64,000 bases of DNA from Apostichopus japonicus. Its lineage: Eukaryota > Echinodermata > Holothuroidea > Aspidochirotida > Stichopodidae. Below are positions 58,501-64,000 of this stretch, piece after piece. The position numbers and the translations under genes are program-made. How positions within the stretch are numbered: the stretch's first letter is position 1; every line of letters starts with the position of its first letter. The notes beneath the pieces were generated by a model, which was not told the DNA's origin, did not search any database, and saw only the letters and a list, made by a program, of their open reading frames with translations. The stretch lies in contig NC_092573.1 of assembly GCF_037975245.1 (NCBI RefSeq), forward strand, positions 11,626,001 through 11,690,000. The letters run 5' to 3'.

Positions 58501-61230
58501 GGAAATCATTCTGTACAATTTTTTGTTCTTTTTTCTTTCCTATGTTTCAATGTAGTACAAACAGCTGTTTCTTTTTACTGTTTTCTAGTATCAGTTACGC
58601 AGCCTGATCGACAACATGTGATGATCAGTTTGATTTCCATCTGTGCAACGTCTGCAATAGTCGTCATGACGATCTGTTTCATGGTTTGGTGGTGTTTTTG
58701 CTGTGGTACACATATCAGACGTATACCAGACCACGATGAAGATAGCTACCATGGTGAGTCCATGTTTTGTTGGCTATGGAAAATGTTAATGTTGATTTCA
58801 GAGTAATTTCATTGCATGTATTTGTCCATTTTTAAATCTGGTTTGTTGTTGTTGTTGTTGATACATTCAGAACCCTGTTGAAGCATTTCTTTTACTATTG
58901 TGTTTTGGTTAATGACCTTGCATTGGATGGTTTAGAATCAAAGATAGAAATTTCTTCCAGTGTTTCATCATTTAGCTATATCTTATATCTCTATGTTATT
59001 TTCATGAACTTGTGGTTGATATAGGTCACAACTTGCTCAACAGTATCATAACACTGTTTCTTTATCTTTCTGTGTAGAGTGTCATCCAATCTTCTTGGAG
59101 AAGGAATTGTATGACCCCACAAAGGTCAAGTATGATGTCACTTCCCCCATTGGGACAGGACAGTATGGGAACGTCTACAAGGGAGAGGTCTTATTGAAAG
59201 ACTGTAAAGATTGGACCATGGTGGCGGTCAAGGTAGCGAAAGGTAAGTATTCAAGTCTGTCCAAAGAGCACATGTATGGTAGTTGAATAGACTGTTGATA
59301 GACACTGTCAGTTATTATTACTGGGTAGTTAAAGATTGGACCATGGTGGTGGTTAAGATAGCTGAAGGTACATATTCAAGTGTGTCCAAAGAGCACATGT
59401 ATGGTAGTTGATAGACAGTTGTTATGGCTGGGCGGCTAAAAGAGTGGACCACAGAAGCCATAAAGGTAGCTAGCTATAAAAGTATTTTGTATCTGCTGCA
59501 AGTTTCATCAAGTTCATATGCCATCATCTTTTCTCGATCGTTATGTCATTTTTCCTTTTCAGAACATGAAATTGGCTGGAAGGAAGATTTTTTGGATGAG
59601 ATTAAGTTACTTCTCCAGCTGGGAGAACATCCAAATGTGGTCAAGATACACGGTTGTTGTAGCATGACTAATCCACCGCTACTCATTACAGAATTCATGA
59701 GATACGGAGATCTTCTCAGTTTCCTACATAGATGCAGAATTGTGAGTTAATTTTGAAAGATTCTCCTAGCTGTATGCATCCTTCTAACAGCAGCAAGAAT
59801 TTCAAAAATTCTGTTTTTCTTGGTCGCTTAACAAAGCAACACCATGTCAGCTAGTTTTCCAACACTCGTCACCAAATTATTATTTTTTGAGTCAAACGTT
59901 TCATGCCACTAACATTTTTGGTCATATATCATAATAATAATCCTTTTATCTTTGTAACAATTAACTTCTTTTTAAACATACTGTGACAGAGTTTGATGAA
60001 ACTTTTATATATGAAAGGTGACCTATATAAAATGATCAGCATTCTACCAAGGCTGTTGAACCATCATTACTTCCTTGCAGGGGTATCTGATGAGCGGAAT
60101 TAGGGAGCTCAGGGGGTTGGAGCAGGGGGGGGGGATTTCTTCCACTTTGGGTCAAAAGCCATCTGTGGCAAGGCTGTTAAAATTATACCAGAGTTTATGA
60201 TCAAACTTTCATGTTTGGTACAAGCCACTGTAACATTGGGTTCAAGCAAGGCTTTTGAACTATATACTGAAGGTTATAGTAAATAATACTATGTTTGGCA
60301 TAATAATAATAATCAACAGTTATATTTACGACGCTTAAGCGACCACAAATGTTGGAGAAACCTTATGGATTACAACTTACACGTCGGGTGGCTTCCAATT
60401 TAAATTTGTAATCTTTTCAATTCAGAAAGTCATGAGCCACAGGAAAATTGGTTATCTTATCTCTAATAATTAATTAGACTGAGAGTAATTAGGGACAATG
60501 GGGGTGGGGTGTGGGATTGAAGAAGTGGGAAGAGAAATCGTTGTTGAAACATATACTACAGGAATTATCATAATTATCATATTTGGTATATATGTGATTG
60601 TAACATTCTTGTTCTTCTCTCTCTCTCTGTTGATCTTTCAGGCTGAGAGTTCAGACGATGACATTATTTACAGTGTCACCGAAGCAGATCTTATCTTTAT
60701 AGCTCAACAGGTTGCTAGGGGGATGGTAAGTAGTTTCTTTTAATTCACACAGTTAAATCCACATCTTAATCGCCTTTGCAAAATTCGATCCAGATGAATT
60801 TTTTTTTTCTTTGTGAAGGATATAAGCGAAGTAAAAAAAAAGGAATTTTCTGTTTTAAAAAATGAATTTTTCTCCAGATGTGCTCATAAATTTATACCTA
60901 GCTGTGATAATCCTGGAACTACTGGAATTGGTTTGTGGTTAACTTTTACCTCAATTAAGATGTGGAATTTGTATATATATATATATATATCTATTTATGA
61001 ATTATTTCTTGCCAGGACTTCCTGTCATCCAATAAATTTTACCACGGAGATCTGGCTGCTCGGAACGTCCTCATCGGCGAAGGATTGAAGGCAAAGATCA
61101 GTGACTTTGGCCTGGCAGATGATCTCTACGAAAAGGGTTATAAGAGGATGGCTCACGGACGGAAGCGTCCAATGAGGTGGGTCAGCATAGAGACCTTGAG
61201 AAGCGGCTTCTGCTCTGACAAATCAGATGT
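49956..61230 (+). CDS. Receptor tyrosine kinase with unrecognised ectodomain (15 exons, 3' end outside window)
   Basis: Exons are 49956-50142, 50971-51054, 51653-51807, 53026-53079, 53692-53761, 54599-54772, 54857-54901, 55238-55437, 55890-55973, 56633-56732, 58589-58753, 59078-59242, 59563-59741, 60642-60725 and 61016-61230. Every phase fits, giving 653 codons. A signal peptide is likely ([18 protein letters not shown], about 11-28). The ectodomain (about 29-395) is cysteine-bearing, with N-glycosylation sequons and a possible fibronectin-III-like stretch around [11 protein letters not shown]. One transmembrane helix spans about 396-419. The kinase domain shows GTGQYGNV (465-472), VAVK with Lys491, alpha-C Glu507, YHGDLAARN (591-599, catalytic Asp594), SDFG (611-614) and [11 protein letters not shown]. 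The AARN signature marks it as a tyrosine kinase. HGD replaces HRD. Exon 6 uses a less typical acceptor and is the least sure. The remaining kinase lobe lies beyond the edge. An untranslated exon probably precedes 49939. Confidence 0.88.
50390..50511 (+). mobile_element. TTAA-flanked MITE, copy D (5'-truncated)
   Basis: It contains CTGCATTTTGTAGCGAC, TTCACTTGCAAGCAA and a decayed right end finishing in TTTTAA. It matches only the last third of copies A-C. It lies in kinase-gene intron 1. Confidence 0.8.
51445..51618 (-). mobile_element. tRNA-derived SINE, family 1, head-truncated copy
   Basis: The reverse complement matches the body of the SINE at 30759-31022: GTTGACAATT, CTTCGGTCAGCTTGCGG, CCTGCTTGCAGGAGGATC, then a CATA-type tail. 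The tRNA-like head is missing. It ends about 35 bp before the acceptor of kinase-gene exon 3. Confidence 0.82.
51955..52275 (-). mobile_element. tRNA-derived SINE, family 2
   Basis: On the minus strand the head has TGGCCAATTGG (A-box-like, 52260-52250) and GGTCCGATTCATGCC (B-box-like, 52216-52202). A body follows (CTTGGGCAAGATGC, CACCCAGGGAGTTAAATGGG) and then the tail GTAAAGCGCTATATCAAAC with AATATT repeats. This arrangement is common for invertebrate tRNA SINEs. It lies in kinase-gene intron 3. Confidence 0.82.
53188..53269. repeat. TA microsatellite (left of hammerhead fragment)
   Basis: TA repeats with a few ACAT and TTTAT interruptions, in kinase-gene intron 4. Confidence 0.95.
53315..53360 (-). 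ncRNA. Hammerhead ribozyme-like sequence between two TA microsatellites
   Basis: On the minus strand in order: AGTTGT (stem I), CTGAAGA (core, fits CUGANGA), a short stem II with CGC/GCG and loop TATAAC, GAA (core), ACTC and GAGT (stem III with a tiny loop), T at the cleavage position, and ACAACT, which exactly pairs with the stem I 5' strand. The base of stem II has a T-T mismatch, so this copy may be inactive. The flanks (53270-53434) look like one short interspersed unit. The sequence is distinct from the Penelope hammerhead at 61.8 kb. Confidence 0.7.
53435..53479. repeat. TA then CA microsatellite (right of hammerhead fragment)
   Basis: A TA run passing into ACACACAC. Confidence 0.95.
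55476..55600. repeat. CATC and TGTC tetranucleotide microsatellites
   Basis: CCAT and TCTG repeats alternate in kinase-gene intron 8, about 40 bp after the exon 8 donor. Confidence 0.93.
56691..58007. repeat. Minisatellite containing repeated copies of the exon 10 end and its splice donor
   Basis: The last 42 bp of exon 10 (from ACTTGACACGCTATATGAAT to the donor) plus about 40 bp of intron recur five more times, starting near 57320, 57484, 57608, 57762 and 57956. Each copy keeps GAAACTACAG followed by GTACAATCC, and all but the last (which ends at CCTACAG) also keep ACAGACCCCTGTCCTATCC. Between copies run CTGTACTATA-type tracts. Confidence 0.92.
57057..57220. repeat. Long inverted repeat (about 75-bp arms) in kinase-gene intron 10
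   Basis: Left arm 57057-57134 and right arm 57148-57220 pair over ACAAATAATAAATGG, ATAGTGCAAATATTTCAT, GTTGAAAGATG and GTTCCATTCAAC. The centre is 13 nt. It looks like the palindromic end of a foldback or MITE-type element, whose other part may extend left to about 56836. Confidence 0.85.
59205..59485. repeat. Tandem partial duplication of the exon 12 end and following intron
   Basis: The end of exon 12 (GATTGGACCATGGTGG and onward) with its donor and intron recurs at about 59331-59430 and, more decayed, at about 59437-59480. Shared intron phrases include TCCAAAGAGCACATGTATGG and TAGTTGA. The first extra copy still reads [12 protein letters not shown]. Confidence 0.85.
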
Positions 61231-61754
61231 GTAAGTATACATAGTTTTCACCCATTTTGTTGTATTTCTGAATTTAATTCATGACCTGTGTATATAAGCA
61301 TGATAGTGGGTATATAGAGATACTTTATATTGTACCGGTCAACTTTATTTGTGCAACGCAACATCTCTGTCCTAAAAAAGAATAATACAGTACAATTAAG
61401 ATATCTTGTATTGAAGTTTGTTGTGTTAATGCGACAAAATATGTTTTTCTTCTTCAAACTACCAAATGTAATTGCTGTAGCAGGTGTACCCTAGCTAGCT
61501 CTTACTACTTTGCATGTTTCAAACTAGGAAAGAGGTTAAAGTTGTTACAAGTATATGGTCTGTCCCTAACTTATTAAAAACTTCTTTGGTACATTACTAG
61601 CAATCAGATGTAGAATATAGGATAATTGCATTAAAAAAATAAATAAACATCTTTTCTGTATGAAATTTGCGAGATGATTTTTGGCTCCGAAATATCGTAA
61701 TCCCATCAACAAAGTTATAGTTTATTACACAGTTATAACATTTCCTTTAAAAAT
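61231..61754. other. Start of kinase-gene intron 15 before the Penelope-like element
   Basis: AT-rich intron sequence with no other recognised feature. Confidence 0.6.
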
Positions 61755-61776
61755 CAACTTGTGTAAAAGTAAGTTG

Positions 61777-61815
61777 GCCTGACGTTTCGATCCTAGCAGG
61801 ATCTTCTTCAGAGGC
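61777..61815 (-). ncRNA. Hammerhead ribozyme-like fold at the end of the Penelope-like element
   Basis: On the minus strand: GCCT/AGGC stem I, CTGAAGA, one extra A, GATCC/GGATC stem II with TGCTA loop, GAA, then ACGT and C. Sequence and spacing are identical to 14985-15023. Hammerhead motifs in Penelope-like element ends are established; activity of this one is unknown. Confidence 0.72.
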
Positions 61816-62123
61816 TAAATGACAAGTTACAGTAACAGAGGGGACAAAAACACGCACAGAATACAGACAGGTTAATGAGCACGGTGAACACAATGGGATG
61901 GATGAAAGGGGATTATAAGTAGAAAGCAACAGGAGAAGAGGAGAGGAAGGAGATAAACTGTGGAGGGACAAAGAGAGGATTAAAGGCACAGGGTAAGGAA
62001 TAAACTGGAGAGGGACAAAGACAGAAAGGTGTGAAGAAAAATGGAGGGGAAGAGAGCTGTGAGAAGAAGAGTGAAAGGGGGGGGGGAGGGAGAAAGGGGA
62101 GAAGGAGTAGGGAACAGAGGAAG

Positions 62124-64000
62124 TTAGTCATGTCCTTCCTGAATGTTCAGCCCATGAGGTTGAATGGTACGAAGGCGTTGCATCCAGAGCCTCTCTCTGC
62201 TGATTCGTACTAGGTCAGGACGGCTACCTAAGGATTCAATCCCCTGTAGGGACATGTCGTTAATGGTATGGTTGGGAAGGTTAAAATGTTCTCCAACTGG
62301 GGTCTCAGTCTTCATGGTGTTGACTGTGGATCTGTGACCATAGAATCGCTTCTTGAGGGTGGTTTTGGTTTCGCCAACATACTGGATGCCGCAAACTCTA
62401 CAAGAGATCAGATAGATGACATTGGTGGTAGTGCAAGTGATGTGACCCTTAGTCTTGTGTGTGAGTTGCATGCTGTGGCTGGTGATGGAATTGGATTCAA
62501 CAATGTGGTGGCTGCAGACGATGCATCTCGAAGTACGATCACATTTGAAGGTACCATGCTGAATGGGTGTGAGGTTAGAAGTAAGAGGTGGAACAGCAGC
62601 ACGTACAAGAAGGTCTCGTAGGTTGCGTGGTCGTCTGTAGGCGATGATGGGTTTTTCAGGGACGGCTCGTTGGAGTCTATCTGAAGTGAGGAGAATGTTG
62701 TGGTTGTTAGAGGTGATTTTCTGAAGGGGAGGAAGATTTGGGTGGAAAGTAACAACCAGGGGCAGCTTGTTGTCGCAATCTCGTCCCTTTTTGTCCTTCA
62801 CTGCCAAAGTAGATGATCTGGAAAGGGAGCGGACTCTCTGAATGGCTTCACGCACCCTTCTGGCACTATGGCCCCTGGCAATAAGGTGTTTTTCCAAAGC
62901 ATCTGTATGGCGAATGAAAGAGGAATTGTTGGAGCAAATGCGACGAAGACGAAGTGCTTGACTGTAGGCAATTCCAGACTTGCAGTGACGGGGATGGCAG
63001 CTTGAAGAATGGAGATACTGGTGTGTGTCTGTGGGCTTGGTGTATAAGTCTGTAGAGAGAGAACCGTGTTCCTTGCGAACAGTCACATCGAGAAAGTTAA
63101 CCTGTTGGTGAGAGTAATCAGAGGTGAATTTGATGGTGCTGTGGAAAGAATTGATGTGATGGATGAAGGTGAGCAGGCTATCCTCATCACTGGTCCAAAT
63201 GAAGAAGATGTCATCAATGTAGCGCCACCAGATAAGGGGACGGCAGGGAGCCGTACTGAGCATGCGTTCTTCAAGGCTAGACATAAACAGACATGCAAAG
63301 GAAGGAGCCATCCTGGTTCCCATGGCAGTCCCGTGTCTTTGAAGGTAATGCTTGTCCATGAACGTGAAGTTGTTTTTGGTGAGAACCTGTTGCATGAGAG
63401 CTTTGATGTCAGAGATGGGTGGACAAGGGTGGACCTTCTTAGACAGGGCTGCACACGTGGCTGCGATACCTTCAGCATGAGGGATGTTAGTGTACAGAGA
63501 AGTGATGTCGAAAGTACCGATGATGGCTGTACTGGGGATTTGGTTTTTGATATCTTCAAGTTTCCTGAGGAAATCTGGAGTGTCATGGATATAAGAATTA
63601 ATCTGAGGAACAAGAGGTTTGATGAAGTGGTCCACAAACAAGGATATCTTCTCGGTGGGGGACCCATTGCCCGAGATGATAGGCCTACCAGGGTTACCAG
63701 GCTTGTGAATTTTGGGCAGGAGATAAAACCTGGCTGCCTTACAGTCTGTGGGAGAAAGGAAAGAAACAGCCTTCTTAGAGATCTGGTTCCGCTGGTACAT
63801 ATCAGTGATGGTCTGTTTTATCTGCTGGGAGAAAATATCTGTGGGATCAGAATCAAGAAGAGTGTAAATATCACTGTTGGAGAGATGACGCATGGCTTCC
63901 TTGATGTAATCCTGTCGATCCTGGATGACAACTGCAGAACCTTTGTCGGCTGGCTTGATGATAATGTCACTGCGAGACATCAGTGAGGAGAGTGCTGTAC
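62124..64000 (-). CDS. Penelope-like element polyprotein: reverse transcriptase plus GIY-YIG endonuclease (N-terminus outside window)
   Basis: The frame is open from the window edge to TAA at 62126-62124, over 620 codons without a stop. The first in-window Met is at 63980-63978, but the frame is open upstream and the element N-terminus is probably missing. Numbering from that Met, SDIIIKPADKGSAVVI (4-19) and LLPKIHKPGNPGRPIIS (87-103) precede the RT core, with FDITSLYTNIP (157-167), GTRMAPSFACLFM (221-233) and the catalytic YIDD (254-257). A Cys-rich segment FKCDRTSRCIVC (478-489) is followed by GIY-YIG: VIYLISC (521-527), GIQYVGET (531-538), LKKRFYGHR (542-550) and an RERLW segment (595-599). 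RT fused to C-terminal GIY-YIG is diagnostic of Penelope-like elements, which prime reverse transcription from endonuclease nicks. The uninterrupted frame suggests a young copy. Confidence 0.95.
   Translation of the reverse strand, partial: TALSSLMSRSDIIIKPADKGSAVVIQDRQDYIKEAMRHLSNSDIYTLLDSDPTDIFSQQIKQTITDMYQRNQISKKAVSFLSPTDCKAARFYLLPKIHKPGNPGRPIISGNGSPTEKISLFVDHFIKPLVPQINSYIHDTPDFLRKLEDIKNQIPSTAIIGTFDITSLYTNIPHAEGIAATCAALSKKVHPCPPISDIKALMQQVLTKNNFTFMDKHYLQRHGTAMGTRMAPSFACLFMSSLEERMLSTAPCRPLIWWRYIDDIFFIWTSDEDSLLTFIHHINSFHSTIKFTSDYSHQQVNFLDVTVRKEHGSLSTDLYTKPTDTHQYLHSSSCHPRHCKSGIAYSQALRLRRICSNNSSFIRHTDALEKHLIARGHSARRVREAIQRVRSLSRSSTLAVKDKKGRDCDNKLPLVVTFHPNLPPLQKITSNNHNILLTSDRLQRAVPEKPIIAYRRPRNLRDLLVRAAVPPLTSNLTPIQHGTFKCDRTSRCIVCSHHIVESNSITSHSMQLTHKTKGHITCTTTNVIYLISCRVCGIQYVGETKTTLKKRFYGHRSTVNTMKTETPVGEHFNLPNHTINDMSLQGIESLGSRPDLVRISRERLWMQRLRTIQPHGLNIQEGHD

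Larger units (their letters stand above)
61755..64000 (-). mobile_element. Penelope-like retroelement, 3' part, running off the window
   Basis: It includes the RT/GIY-YIG reading frame, a purine-rich (plus-strand view) trailer at about 61910-62120, and a terminal hammerhead-bearing sequence. The end GTGTAAAAGTAAGTTGGCC near 61761-61779 matches the arms of the 14.8-kb element. It sits antisense in an intron of the kinase gene. Its left limit is set by homology to the other copy, and the 5' end is not visible. Confidence 0.9.

Noticed and set aside
62268-63986. Plus-strand open frames up to 306 codons
   Set aside because: They are mirror frames of the Penelope-like polyprotein, whose motifs are unambiguous on the minus strand.

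Overview
The window is AT-rich, intron-dense animal nuclear DNA. Its genes are short exons in long introns with GT/AG boundaries, in a background of microsatellites, MITEs, SINEs and retroelements. The gene content and repeat style suggest a marine invertebrate, and my best guess is a deuterostome such as an echinoderm (possibly a sea cucumber). That guess is an impression and rests on no alignment. I see no bacterial-type operons, CRISPR arrays or rRNA genes.

Four host genes were rebuilt by hand from splice sites, reading phase and family motifs. (1) At 115-6899 on the minus strand are the first six coding exons of VPS45, an SM protein of endosomal SNARE fusion; the gene runs off the left edge. 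(2) At 7504-27477 on the plus strand is a complete ten-exon glucose-6-phosphate 1-epimerase-like gene (282 aa), head-to-head with VPS45 across about 600 bp that probably hold both promoters. (3) At 33301-36064 on the minus strand are three coding exons of a BTB-BACK-PHR protein of the BTBD3/BTBD6 type (507 aa). (4) At 49956-61230 on the plus strand are fifteen coding exons of a receptor tyrosine kinase with an ectodomain I do not recognise, one transmembrane helix and a kinase domain whose catalytic loop reads HGD instead of HRD; it runs off the right edge.

The spaces between hold mobile DNA. A Penelope-like element with an uninterrupted reverse transcriptase plus GIY-YIG reading frame lies antisense in the last visible kinase-gene intron (about 61755-64000), and its end folds as a hammerhead ribozyme. 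A short relative at 14798-15040 carries the same ribozyme sequence as 55-bp inverted arms. A different hammerhead-like fold lies between two TA microsatellites at 53315-53360. There are also a TTAA-flanked MITE family in four copies, two hAT-like MITEs with 8-bp target duplications (one nested in a SINE tail), two tRNA-derived SINE families, a LINE 3' remnant, a Ty3/gypsy-like RT remnant, and several minisatellites. One minisatellite has amplified a real exon end together with its 5' splice site.

The four genes share no evident pathway: vesicle fusion, sugar-phosphate anomer balance, ubiquitin-ligase adaptor and cell-surface signalling. The points most worth following up are the two hammerhead families, the unusual kinase receptor, and the tandem duplications that copied splice junctions inside its gene.
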